Source: Vandiemenella viatica (lineage: Eukaryota; Arthropoda; Insecta; Orthoptera; Morabidae). Taken from it: a DNA stretch of 64,000 nt. Of this stretch, positions 41,801 through 53,366 are shown piece after piece. The stretch covers positions 239,637,539 to 239,701,538 of the forward strand of contig JARYHS010013630.1 of assembly GCA_031002005.1 (NCBI GenBank), read 5' to 3'. Under the pieces are notes generated by a model. The model worked only from the letters and a program-made list of their open reading frames with translations, was not told where the DNA came from and made no database searches. The position numbers and the translations under genes are program-made. Every line of letters starts with the position of its first letter. Positions within the stretch are counted from its first letter, which is position 1.

Positions 41801-44800
41801 CAGTTTATCAAAGCTTCCCGAAAGAGGCGACTCTTTCTTACTTTTTTTTTTTTCTTTTTACAACTATCAGGTAATTTCATTCAAACAAAACGAGTCTTAA
41901 ACAAATTGCAATTAATTTACTCTTATCTTATTATATCTTCTTAGTGGCTTCCAGCCATGATGAGGACATGTTGTGTAATCGTTTTGGCTCAGATGACCTA
42001 CAACGCGAGCTTCCGGTAATGATGACAATTTTTTTCTTATAAGCTGAAACAAAATGTTTACACTACGTTGTTTTGTTTCCCATTTATTTACTTCAAATAT
42101 CCATCGTTTAATTCATCACCAATAACTTTCCGGATTATACTGAAAACAACTTTGTTTCACGACTTAGCATACTTTGTAACAAATTAATTATAATTGTTAC
42201 ATATGTGTGTCTCCTTCTTCCGTCGCTGTAATTATTTCTATACCATTTAATTAGTTTTCTCTCCTATAGTCCAATTAATTATTTTATAAATTACATAGCT
42301 TTCATCCAAGCTGCCACCGTATACTGAAGGAAACCTCTTTTTTTCTGTCTCTTCATTCTTGTTTCTACACATACTCCTTTGCCTCGGCTCCAATACCACC
42401 AGTTATTCTTTGCTATCAGAGATACTAACAATAATACCATTAGTTTTTTACATTTAAAATTTATATAACAAATAATTACATACATTATTAAATATTTATA
42501 ATTATTAGTATAATGGAGTGACGTATGTCCATTACAGTTTAAAATAATGATTAGTAGATACAAATGTTTTACTGGTTCGGGAACCTCATTTGAAAATCAT
42601 GCCATTTTCTGCCATTTACTTCCTGTAAAATTTATTATTTCCTCTTGAGTATTGTTAATTTTCTCTTTTATAAACAAAATCTTCACAATAAAGAATACCG
42701 ATATTTTTCTATCCTTCAAAATATTATTAGCACTTAAAGTGAACATTAAGAATGTCCAGCTTAAATTTTTTACTTTCATCTAATTAATTCATAATAATTC
42801 GGTAAACGTTTGCATTATTGCATGCGAGAGTAAAAACAAAAGAATCAATTACTTTCACCTTTTTCATATTGTTAGTAAATTTTATGTTCCGTAACAAGAG
42901 TAAATAATATTGCAGAATGCTTCACTTCAACCTTCAGTGACTTAATTGTTGGTTAAGAAATATGTTTCATAGTGAAAAATCTTCCCGAAACATGATAGAA
43001 ATTTGTAAATGTGAGAAAACTGATGGACACATTAAAACTAACATTTGAAATACACACCGCTGACCCAATCTGGGACAGAGAATAAAGCAGTAAATCCACT
43101 ATACAAAAAAAAAAAGTCGCAAAATCACATACTTCCACGACAAAAATTTATATCACCTTCTGATTAGATTGATCATAAGCAATTATTGCAGCAGTGAAAA
43201 GATAATGTTTAGCAAGTTTCCTCAGCCGGAGCAAGACTTTACTGGTGCTTCGTCTCATAGAACAGAACATGGATAGGGTTTTGTGTAAACGACAGAGCCA
43301 AGAGTCTCTGAATACGGTATTTTCTTACGTATATATGAATTTGGTTAGTAACTACCATAAATCCGCCGTAAACTGTATCTTGTATAAATTTTGTAATTAT
43401 GGTTTTAAAACCAGTAATTTTCTCATGATTATCCAATAGGTGCCAGGAAAACATTTGTTCAGCTTAGAAAATGAGGTAATATGATCTCCAGTATTATTAC
43501 TTCTTGTGCTAGAAAATATTTTCAGGAAAATTAAATCAGGTTCTCGAATAAAAAATCAAAGAAGAATTACTTTTACTAATTTCATTTCAAATTCAATCCG
43601 CTATGCGGGGATCTGGATATTAAATTTTACAAACTCAGTTTTTAAAAAATATACAAATGCTACCAGCCAAATATCTTATCACTGCAACCGTGATAATTAT
43701 TCAAATAAACTTTAAAATTTAAAACATTCTTTTTATAGCATTAAGTATATAACAGTTATTGTAGTAGCATATGCATTCCGCAGATATCTACTTGTTGTAC
43801 TCAGTCGTTGCTCATGGAACTGGTCAAATTCTATATTGCGGCGTTTATGAGAGTTCCTCTCAGGTATAGGAAACACAATGTTGCCAAAATAGTCGTTAAA
43901 CGCACGTACATCCGACAAACTAACAACATCACGTCTTTAGAAACTCCTCATGATACCGCATTGACTGCACCCTAATTCAAAGATGTAAACATTTCAGCGT
44001 TCGATTTAATTTCCAAACGTTTATAATTGAAGCTATAAAAGTGTCAAATATTTTAATTTTTATCGAAACTTTAATCGACGTAATGGCATCCCGCTATATT
44101 TAAAGCAAATATTGGTACCTTTCATTTATATACGCCTTTATTAAATTTTTTCTGTGACGAGTTGAAGGAAAGAATATAATTTTCTTTCCTGTAGAAGTTC
44201 TTAAAATACTGTAACCAAATAGATGGTTGTGAATAGTAATCATCAACCATTACCACCTCACGCAGACATGTCAGCAGTGGCTGGTGTCACTTGAGTTGTG
44301 ATTCCCGTCATCTATGAAATTCTAAATAAACTGGTAAAAGTTTATCAAAATATTGATGAATGTTCTCGTTAGGCGATTAGGTACTGTAACAATAAGATTT
44401 TTGTCATGTACGTAAGGTCCCTTCTGAGAGAGAGTATCATATTAGACGGCACTGGCAATACTTGAGGCATCGATATGGACTTGGAATTGTGAAGCGCATT
44501 ACAAACTGTTCGGAGTAGATATTGCAGCAGAGGAGTGCAGCGCAAATATCACCCCGGCAAAGGGGAGGTGCGAGGGAACTGATTTCAGAAATACCACATT
44601 ACGGCTGATTCAGAAATCACAAATCTTTGGGGAATGTTTTATAGCTTTTCTCAAACAGGTAATGTTTGTTCTATTAAAACAGCGTTATGTCTAAAAATAC
44701 ATTAATGGCGGAATATACTTACATTATTTATTCATACAGTATTAGTGCTCAATTAAACTGAACGGCTTTACCAATAAAGTTTGTTCAGATTTGCAGTTTT

Positions 44801-45167
44801 ATACAACTATTTTAGGGACCAGAGTGCAGTCTTATTGTTACGATATTTAATTTTAAATTTTTTTTCTTTCGTATCACTTGGGTTTATGACATATCGATAT
44901 CTAGGTTATTAGAACTGGAAAAAGATTGTGAAATAGAACGGGAGCGAATTTAATAACAACATTTACCTTCAGCGATTTCAGGAAACCATGGAAAACAAAC
45001 TCTGCGTGGCGAGACGACACACCGAAGCCAACTCCTTTGGCATGCCACGCCCGAACGTAAATACGCTCACTCATCTCGTTTGGTCCTTCTAGAACAACTC
45101 CTCCGAAAACTGCAACGTAAACTCTTATATTTACTTTTTTTTATTTTACGCCTTGTCGACGTCGATG
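38871..45167. other. Long AT-rich stretch without recognised genes
   Basis: About 6.3 kb of AT-rich sequence with only short frames. A possible SINE-A scrap lies at about 44975-45010 (GGAAACCATGGAAAAC). No splice-supported exons, RNA genes or repeat ends were identified. Confidence 0.4.
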
Positions 45168-45366
45168 ATATTAGAGGCGGGAAAGGACTGAGGGTAAGGA
45201 ACGGTAAGGAAATCGGCCATGTACTCTTGAAGGAAACATCTTCGCTTTTCCCTGGAATGATTTCGGTAAGCCATCGAAAATCTAAATCTGGATGGTTGGT
45301 CGGGGATTCGAACCCGCGTTCTCCCGAATTCATGGCCATAGCGTTACCGCTCACCCACCACGCTCG
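45168..45366 (-). repeat. SINE family A copy
   Basis: The minus strand has the head with GGTAACGC (A-box region) and GGGTTCGAATCCCC (B box), then the CCAGATTTAGATTTTCGATGG, AAGCGAAGATG and CATGGCCGATTTCC body blocks, and CCTTTCCCGCCTCTAAT at the end. There is no poly(A), only a T-rich (plus-strand) flank at 45139. Moderately diverged. Confidence 0.75.
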
Positions 45367-46141
45367 GTCACATTGACTACTATTAAGAATGTAGATGGAA
45401 GCAGCAGTAGTAACTTGCGTTTTAAAGACTCTTCAGAAAAAAAGTGGTCAAATGTAACTGCGAGGTGTTCTTGTGGAAATGAATCCGGGTACTATTCGTC
45501 ACCACGGAACGCAAGCCAGCTCCCGAGTAAATCATGTATCTGAGTTAGCTAATGAGCTACGTGATAAGAGGCAGACGGGCCACAAAAAATTAGTCCTTGC
45601 TGCAGATAAAGCGCTTTCGCGCCGCTGCGCTAGTCCGTCGGGCTCACTGAGAGCTGTCAGAACAAAGGAATGCTGAGTGGCAGATCAATTTACAGCATAT
45701 TGATTCAAAAATAGGGGATGTGAAATTTTTAACAAAGGGGCGTCTGCTGCCACCAGCTTTTTGCCAAAGGGATCAAATGGTTTCGTATTCCATACAGGTA
45801 AGGCGGACTGAAATTAGCGCAATCTCTTTCAAATGTGGTGTTGCCTTTATTATCAGCAGATTAAACATTGTCCCATTACTCCTTTACTTAATTAATGCGC
45901 TGATCAAATTAATGTTAGCTATGACACTAATTATTCACTGCGTCCTATCACGTTTATCTGTCGTCTAGATTTCGGTCTTTTCGTATTAGCTTGGGAGCGT
46001 TTTGCCTAACGTGCCTGTCCCTTAAGAAAAGGATACCTGCAGTTATAAATTGAATGTAATTTTTTTTAAAAAAATAATTTAACTACAAAGGAACACATGC
46101 CTCGGAGCAAATTTTCCTTCACCCCTACCACTACCCTGCTA
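45367..46141. other. No recognised gene; local GC patch
   Basis: 45540-45680 is richer in CG than its surroundings and is non-coding by eye (stops in all frames). CAG|GTAAGG at 45796-45804 looks like a splice donor but has no supporting exon frame. Confidence 0.3.
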
Positions 46142-46290
46142 CTATTTCTCTTTACTAATTTTAATTTTAATAGCCCTCAGTGTTTCTGGTAAATTATTCA
46201 GCACCTTCCTCGGTAATTTATTCCAATTCCTGACTCCCTTACCGACAAAATAAAAGTTTTTCTGCTCCCACACACCTGAAATCTCTTCCC
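46142..46290 (-). pseudogene. LINE C-terminal scrap
   Basis: The minus strand reads EEISGVWEQKNFYFVGKGVRNWNKLPRKV..., the ending of CR1/Jockey-like LINE pol proteins (NFF-VGNGV..WNKLP..V). It abuts the A/G-rich tail of a SINE. It could be the 3' end of a LINE copy whose upstream part was never inserted. Confidence 0.6.
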
Positions 46291-46317
46291 TTCCTTTCTT
46301 TCCTTTTTTTCCCGTAT

Positions 46318-46777
46318 GATGCCATGCTCGATTTCGGGCATAGGTGGTTACCATGGAAACTCTTGAGAAGGTGTGCTGAGGTGGCTGCCAGTTGCCTTCC
46401 CAAGTGTATGTTTGTATATGTTATTAGAGGGGTGGATGACTGAGGTCGTGTGTGTATTGTATGAAACGAGAGATGAACGAAGGAAAAGTGTCCGAAAGAC
46501 ACTGGAGGAGGGGGCCTTAGATATAACATACCCATCTGATTGACGAATCACCATCATCAGAATCGTATGCCTCACCCCATACGCACTGCAGAGAGTGTTG
46601 GGGTTTAACCCAGCACTTTGGCCAGCAAATTGGTAATTAGTAATTGTGCACCACCACCTCTCCTACCCTACAGACCAAGTCCTGATGGTGAGAATTTCTT
46701 CTACCACCAGGATTCAATCCAGCTAAACACCTGTCAGCGCACGGTGCCGCAACCAACTGAACCAGCGTGGCGGGCTC
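46318..46777 (-). repeat. SINE family C, long tRNA-headed copy
   Basis: On the minus strand the head has TGGTTCAGTTGG (A box) and GGATTGAATCCTGG (B box). The body includes GTCTTTCGGACACTTTTCC, a CACACACGACC stretch, GGGAAGGCAACTGGCAG and ATCGAGCATGGCATCATACG, followed by an A/G-rich tail. The same body occurs at 56045-56240. Its length of about 460 bp is long for a SINE. Confidence 0.65.
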
Positions 46778-46858
46778 CTTCCTGTTACTAGTTCTACCTC
46801 TTCTACAACAACCTAAGAGTTGTTATTACGAAATTTCAAATAAATGAACCAAGCATTG

Positions 46859-47124
46859 CTGTAGATCAGTGTTTCTCAAACTTTTTATCTGCAAGTACCC
46901 CTCTAAAATTTTCCCGGCCATGCCGAGCCCCCTTGAGAAAAAACTACGACTTTTTTTTTTTTTAGCTCCACTACTAGCGACAATGAACAATATTCACCAT
47001 TGCGCGTGTTACACGCATAAGATAGCCAGTCCCCAATACGTAAATTTTGTCGCGAACCCCCTACGGTCAACTGGCGAACCCCTAGGGGTTCGCGTACTCC
47101 ACTTTGAGAAACACTGCCGTAGAT
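46859..47124. mobile_element. Short hAT MITE
   Basis: The element proper is 46867-47116, 250 bp. The left end CAGTGTTTCTCAAACTTT and the right end AAACACTG (complement CAGTGTTTCTCAAAGTGG) form a good hAT-like TIR. The TSD is CTGTAGAT (46859-46866) and CCGTAGAT (47117-47124), 7 of 8. The interior has AGCCCCCTTGAG and GCGAACCCC blocks. Confidence 0.85.
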
Positions 47125-50094
47125 GAAGGATAGTGTAAAGAATCTTGATGTTCGCACTCTGTTTGCCGATCCTGCCTAGGATCTCGGTGCAAGCACATCG
47201 GGAAAAGGCGCCCATTTGGTAACAGGTTCTCATTTTGTTAGAGAAATCTGTTGCGACTTTTTACCCACTTTGACGTTCCAAGTAAATCCGAATTTAAGTT
47301 GGTCATTTGCTTTATAATATTGAAAGTATCTTGTCACTGGAAAATTTAAGAGATTAAATAAACAAACTGACTTTAGTGCAATTGCGTTTAAACAACTTGG
47401 CGACCGTAAAAAAAAAAAATGTGTGTCGGAAGTGTTTACTACCGATCGTATAACTGGCTGCTAGTTATAACAGGACAACTGTCTTTGACATTACCAGATG
47501 AAATGGGGACTCCAACCAATACTTTTCAATCCCCAGTCATAAACATTCCCACACATCCGGCAGAGCGTGCAGGTACCTATCCTAAAACAGTTTCATAAGT
47601 CACACCAGAAAGAGTTATAGTGCCCTCCTTTCTACTCATCCAGCGTCTCAAACACAATTTAAAGCATTTTTGTAAGAGGGTTTATTGTTTTCAGCAACAT
47701 ATGTGTGCTAAACACACGTTTCATATAGCTTTCGTATCTAGCAGAATGTTTTACCCTTCTTAGCTTGCCTGTATTAAATTCAGTGATAGTTTTCATAAAG
47801 TTAGATATTTGTTTAAATTGGTCTCTCTCCATTAATTGCAAACTCGCCTTGTTGCTTGGGAGCTTAACTACGCTTGACTCTCGACCCATCGTAAGCTCCT
47901 TGGAGTCCAAATAATTCAAAAAATTTGCACCATGTGTTACTCGTAGCTGCCCCTCAGTATAGGAGAGGTAGCGACGCACAATTCGTAATCATCAGGTTGT
48001 GTATAGAAGTTCCGAGTTAAATCCCAAGTCTTTCGGCAGTGCGTTATAGGAAGACGACACGCGGCGCTGTTGATTGTTAACGTTAAACTTGATGAATCTT
48101 TGCTGTATTTCGCAAAAATATTCAATATCTCAGTGAAATGTACTTGATTCATCGTCAACCATGATGCGAACATCATCCCAAGCATAATTTTCTGTTTCAA
48201 TTTATAGAGTAGTGGTGAATGAACATGCATGAAAACAGCACAGTACAAAACGTTCATCCGTATTTCCTCTCTGACTTGATTCGTTGTATGTAGTTAATGC
48301 TGGTAATATTGGTTGTGTACGTTTTCGTAGGATCGTTACAAGCGTTTTTAAGGTGCAGAACACAAATGATGCAGTGTATTCATATTAGTCTGAGCAACTG
48401 TAGGCTACCACACTGACGGCTGCCCTGCTGCAAATAGATTCGTAGTTCAGGATCACTGGAAGAGGTCCTACTTCAGTTTGTTACACTAGGAAAACGTTCT
48501 ACTCTGTATTGAAAATCTTCAACCACTCAGTTTACAGAACAGTTTACGACCTGAAATAGGGAATTCTTTGCTTTAGATACCGAATTTTATTCCTACAACT
48601 AGCATTTGGCTGCGGCCCTACATGAGTAGACGAGTGCGTGTAAGGGAGATTTTTATATTTTTGAGTGACAATTTGTCAACCCAGAGCATGGGATAAAACC
48701 TAATGTGTTATAAAAAGTTTCATTTAACCGACTGAGATGCAATTTTTTAACAGATGAAGTCTATGCCGATAAATTAGATCTCTTTCGGTATGGCACAGTG
48801 AAACGTTTTCTTCATTTAATAAAAACAACACGTGATCATTTATCACTGACGATATATAGCATCTTTGTAATATTTAATTTAAACAAAAAATAATTTTTCA
48901 TCAAGTTGTTCACACATTCTGATCGTATTTTCGACAGAATGTTTGAGCAAAAAATTTTCGATCACTAAATATAGCCAAATATTAATGTAAGAAATTACCA
49001 GAGTCAAAACCAAGTCAAACCTGAAAGTTTAAAATTCTCAGGCATAAAGAAAAATCACAGTTTCGTGAAATCGCAAAACTTTCTAATATCAAAGACAAGG
49101 AACAGAGAAACAAAAAATATTTTGCGTATGGTTGTTATGAATATTTAGGATAAGTGGATAGTTTATCTTGGTTGCTGCGTGCAATCTCTGGTTGCGATTG
49201 TATTAAAAATCTCTGAAGCGCATCAATTTATGTTCTGAATAGATTATCATTTCTTACTCCGGTGCCCGATCACGTATGTTCATAAGATATGCCGCTGATC
49301 TTAGGCTAGATCATAATCTATAAAATGGTGGAAACCAGAGTCGGTTGGGTAGTTTCATCGCGATGCCATCTCAAACAGACAGACAGACTCAACCCACTAC
49401 ACAGTTATTTATATCGAGATTTTTTGGTCATGTGTCAAGCATTTCTGAAATCCCTTACTATCCACCATTTCACTTCCAAGATTTAGAGCTGAAGTTCAGA
49501 AAGTAGCTGTAATTTTCAAATTGTTCTTCTATCTTGGAAATCTATAGGGAAGAATCCTAATTTCGTGCCATTTAAAGAAATAGTCCTGGTATGTTGTAGC
49601 TGTGTCAGTCAAATTTTTTTCCATGGCCTCCATGAGTTATTCGTTCGACTCGATAGACATTCACAACAACCGGTTGTTAAATGAGACTGTAGAAATTGGA
49701 TTCGAATTGACTTTCAGCTCTTCGTGATTTACTCAATTTTCGATATTTTTTTTTTTTTTTTTTTTTTTGTATTTTGTGACATCTCCTACGAAGGTTTGTT
49801 TTCTAGTTTGTAAAACAAAAACATATGCACGTTTTTTCAGAGGAATAATTATTCTGTGTTTATTGTGCGCTTTTAGTACACGTAGAAATAACACAAAACA
49901 TGTCTCTGAAAATTCTTGATGAAAAAAATTACTGGTTACTTTAGCGAGTTCAGTTTAGCAGCGTTTTTAGTATTAATTCACATTAGTGGATGTGCTGTTG
50001 TAAATAACCTATCATAAACACACTGTGAGTCCGTGGAGATTTAATGAACTCTGGAGTAACACTTGACGTATCACCAGCGTACAGCCCACTCATT
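47125..50094. other. No recognised gene
   Basis: AT-rich. Two overlapping minus-strand frames of 106 codons each (47937-48257 and 47659-47979) are listed separately as a doubtful candidate. A poly(T) run of about 22 lies at 49748-49769. Confidence 0.35.
47659..48257 (-). other. Doubtful pair of minus-strand frames
   Basis: Two 106-codon frames overlap by 43 bp at 47937-47979 in different phases. The first (47937-48257) has a hydrophobic start and several cysteines; the second (47659-47979) is basic. Neither resembles a family I know and there is no clear splice pair between them. In AT-rich DNA two such frames in a row are mildly unusual but could be chance. Confidence 0.15.
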
Positions 50095-50331
50095 AACAGT
50101 GCAGTGTGCCGGCCTCGGTAGCGTGGGGGCTAGAGTGCTAGCTCCACGTGCCGAAGGCCGCCGGTTCGAATCCGGCCGCGGGCATGGATGTTAAGTGTTG
50201 TGTGTCTGTGTGAATGTCTTGTACGTCCTGTGGCGTCCATACATTGGGAAAAATTACACATTGAGCTGGCTGTATGGCCTCCGTTGCCGAATGCCATAAA
50301 AAAAAAAAAAAAAAAAAAACAGTGCAGTGTG
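50095..50331 (+). repeat. SINE family B, full-length fresh copy with perfect TSD
   Basis: The body 50109-50317 has a tRNA-like head with GTAGCGTGGGGGC (A-box region) and GGTTCGAATCCGG (B box), then a TGTTAAGTGTTGTGTG and GTCCTGTGGCG body ending in about 22 A. The 14-bp TSD AACAGTGCAGTGTG is identical at 50095-50108 and 50318-50331, so the insertion is recent. Confidence 0.92.
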
Positions 50332-51089
50332 GGTCGTGGAACAAGGAAAACGTTTCCGGCCAAATGACAGTTCTATTCCCGGATGCAACACCTGTTAGCG
50401 CGTGTCCCTGTGCGCAGGAGTCTCCACTCGACATGCATCTATGGGCGGGGTATCAAGTACTCCACATCTCAACTAGCGATTAGCATTCAAACAAATGTAG
50501 GCCCCTGCCAGAGATCGAAGCGACTCATATATCAGTCAGAGCGCATTTCGAAATGCACGAATTCAAATTTCGACACAGCTTTAGGCGGTTTTCCCTAATC
50601 GTCCAGGTTTTTGCTGTGATGTCTTCATTTGTATTAAAGGTTAAAAAAATTGAAAAATATTGATGACTCTTGTAAATTAGTGTAGAACTTGACATTAAGG
50701 AGGAGGAAATTAAGATACATAATTCGGTCTGTAGCTGGTTTTTATTTTTTTTTTATTTTGAACCAGTCTATCAGTTACAAAAAAAAATATTGAGCCGTAT
50801 TGAACACCAGCGATTTACTTACTTTGAAAGAAAACAAAATAGGGACGAAGCGAAGTAAAACAAGAAAAATTTCTGAACCGTACTTGCATAAGCAATAAAA
50901 CCGGATAACATTGGGAAGTATAGAAATGGTTATTCTGAGGTTCTTTTAAGTAAGGTAGGTTTTTAATAAGAAGAAAAATACTGTATGTCATTAAAATATT
51001 TTTATTTCCACATTCTTCATACTTTCATCTACTTTTTTTTACCTAATTTCCATTTTTGTAAAAATATTTGTCATACAATTACATCTAAA
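50332..51089. other. No gene seen
   Basis: AT-rich in its second half, with short frames only. Confidence 0.35.
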
Positions 51090-51302
51090 TACAGGGTGTC
51101 CAGAAAAGGACTCCCTGATCTCAAAATTAAATATCTCGAAAACAAAGATCGATAGCAGCTTTTGTAACTATTATTTCACACTGCTGTATACACTTCTTAC
51201 AGCTGTCACAATAAACATACCGTTTACTGCATTCCTCTATCGATCTTTGTTTTCGAGATATTTAGTTTTGAAATCAGGGAGTCCTTTTCTGGACACCCTG
51301 TA
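51090..51302. mobile_element. mariner-type MITE
   Basis: The element proper is 51092-51300, 209 bp, with TA on both sides. The ends CAGGGTGTCCAGAAAAGGAC and its complement extend inwards as an inverted repeat of about 65 bp (through TATCTCGAAAACAAAGATCGA), so the single strand can form a long hairpin. It is non-coding. Confidence 0.92.
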
Positions 51303-51309
51303 TTTACTC

Positions 51310-52465
51310 TGCAATTCACAAAATTGTGACTGGCAGAAGGTTCTCAGCACCAAAACTAATCTCATTGCTGTGCATTCCAATCCCGATCAGTACGAGGGAA
51401 GAAAGACTCCAATTAAGAATCAATGCAGTACCTTATTTCTCTAATCTTATCACTCCTGTCATTGCAACTCAGATAAGATCTCTATACTTCGATTAACTCC
51501 TTACGAAACGGATCCAAAATGGAACAACAGTAGTCCAAATGTGGACGCACAAGATTTTTTTTTTTTTTAACTGCTTAACGTCTCTTAACAGCGAGGTCTT
51601 TAGAGACGGGAAAGGATGGCGGACAGGGAATGGGAAGGAATTCGGCCATGGCCTTTTAAAGGAAGCATCCCGGCATTTGCCTGGAGTGATTTGGGAAACC
51701 ATGGAAAACCCAAATCTGGATGCCCGGACGGGGATTCGAATCGCCGTCCTCCCGAATGCGAGGCCAGAACGCTAACCGTTACACCACCACGCTCCGTGGA
51801 CGCACAAGAGATTTGTACCCTATTTCCTTTGTTTGTTCATTACAATTTTTCAAGATTCGACCTATGAACCATAGCCTGGAATTTGTTCTACCTGCGACCG
51901 AATTAATGTGCAAATCCCATTTGCGAGGTCCTCCTTACTAATACTTAATAACTAGCAGAAGGCAGATAGCCCGCTACTGGCGACACATGGCCTAAAGAGT
52001 TGCATTTGCGGTTGCGCTACCTCCTCGCATTATTATTTATTTGATGAAAGAAATATTCTCAACTAGACACTTTATCTTGCGCAACGGGTGTCAATATGAA
52101 ATTAAATCCACTAATAATTCTTTATTGCACAATTTATTTAACATTTCAAAACTCATATAAACCAATACAGAATTGTCACAGTCCCAATATTACAGTTACT
52201 CGTGGTCTTTCCGCGCCATGTTCTTTTCAACCTCCTCTTTCATAGTAGGCACAGTACTGCCAAATTACAAATAATTATATTACTACAAAGATAATTAAAA
52301 TTAACCAAAATACCTATACACACTACTATGATGTGGAAACCTATTATTTAAAAATTTATTTACAATATCGTCATAGCGATGACTTGTGAGTGAGCCCTGA
52401 CACATTTCATGTTTCATTTCTACTGTCACGCCCAAATATTTAACAGAATCGACCATAACAATAAC
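51310..52465 (-). pseudogene. LINE RT thumb/C-terminal fragment, split by a SINE
   Basis: On the minus strand, MVDSVKYLGVTVE (about 52425-52465) is the Y-LG block. The downstream stretch reads SLVRPHLDYCCSILDPF, partly with a frameshift, followed by KELIEV (51480-51545), the post-RT LVRP.L.Y...W.P block of CR1/Jockey LINEs. A SINE-A copy (51555-51795) interrupts the fragment directly at this block. The segment between 51950 and 52425 is unrecognised. Confidence 0.6.
51541..51809 (-). repeat. SINE family A, fresh copy with perfect TSD
   Basis: The body 51555-51795 is on the minus strand: a poly(T) (poly(A) on minus) start at 51555, then CTTTAAAAGGCCATGGCC-type blocks, and the head with GGATTCGAATC and GTAACGGTTAGCGTT near 51780. 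The 14-bp TSD GTGGACGCACAAGA is identical at 51541-51554 and 51796-51809. It is inserted into a LINE remnant. Confidence 0.93.
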
Positions 52466-52706
52466 TCAGCTGTTTACTTTTTATTTCGTTCAACAAAGTT
52501 TTGAATTCCGACGTGACAGAAATCTGTCGCCTATGAAGACGCCTAATCCATGACTGCAGTTGTCACTTTTTCATCGCTGTCACCGAACCGTTGACCAAAA
52601 AGGGACTCCTTTGAGCTTTGAAACAGGTGAAAATCTCCAGGCGCAAGGTCTAGACTGAAGATGGATGATCCAGTAGTTCTCATCCAAAAGACCTGATTTG
52701 ATCTAG

Positions 52707-53366
52707 TACAGGCTGATTATAATTAAAGTTTAAGTTGCAAAACGCTCTAAAAAACGAACCACTGATTAGAATGGCATCAAAATTGAACGGCGTATTATTG
52801 AAGAAGGGGGAAAGAACATGAATGCAAGATGGCGCTCCTCCGCATATTGCAAATCGAGTGAAGCAGCTGTTGAGACGGTATTTCGGAAATGCTAGAATTA
52901 TCAGTAGTCATTTCCCTCCAGCAGGCCGGCCCGATCACCTGATCTTAATCCGTGTGATTTCTGGCTGTGAAGTTATCTGAAAGATGTTGTGTTCAGTGCT
53001 CCGATTGCCAACGTAGCTGAATTGAAGACACGCATTGCGCAACACATTCTGAACTTGACCCCGGTGGCACTTCGATCGGTTGTGGAACATGCTGTTTCCC
53101 GATTTAATCTTGTTGCACACAACCGTGGACAGCAAATTGAACATGTTTTGTGCCAGTCTCGCGAAACTTAAAAACCGATTGGATGGATGCTTTTTATGCG
53201 GTTTTTGGCCTCAGGACAATTAAAAACCGATTGGATGGATGCTTTTTTGGTTCATGTTCTTTCCCCCTTCTTCAATAATACGCCGTTCAATTTTGACGTC
53301 ATTCTAATCAGTGGTTCGTTTTTTAGAGCGTATTGAAACTTAAACTTTAATTATAATCACCCTGTA
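52707..53366 (+). mobile_element. Tc1/mariner-type deletion derivative with long TIRs
   Basis: The element proper is 52709-53364, 656 bp, flanked by TA. The left arm CAGGCTGATTATAATTAAAG and the right arm complement (CAGGGTGATTATAATTAAAG) extend as an inverted repeat of about 110 bp. A 32-bp stretch containing AAAACCGATTGGATGGATGC occurs twice in tandem near 53170 and 53222. It sits inside the mariner remnant and is younger than it. Confidence 0.88.
52830..53168 (+). pseudogene. Transposase C-terminal part of the 656-bp element
   Basis: The text MQDGAPPHIANRVKQLLRRYFGNARIISSHF carries the second catalytic aspartate context (QDGAPPH). A degraded SPDLNP(C)DFWLW region with the third acidic residue follows, then, after a frameshift, KDVVFSAPIANVAELKTRIAQHI and a tail ending VLCQSRET. 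It is the C-terminal third of an IS630/mariner-type transposase. The N-terminal two thirds are deleted. Confidence 0.75.

Noticed and set aside
49370..49400. CAGACAGACAGAC string as a CRISPR-like or regulatory repeat
   Set aside because: Short simple tetranucleotide repeat, with no spacers or array.
50109..50190. Possible genuine tRNA gene (strong A and B boxes)
   Set aside because: The A tail, perfect TSD and tRNA-unrelated body show it is the head of a SINE.
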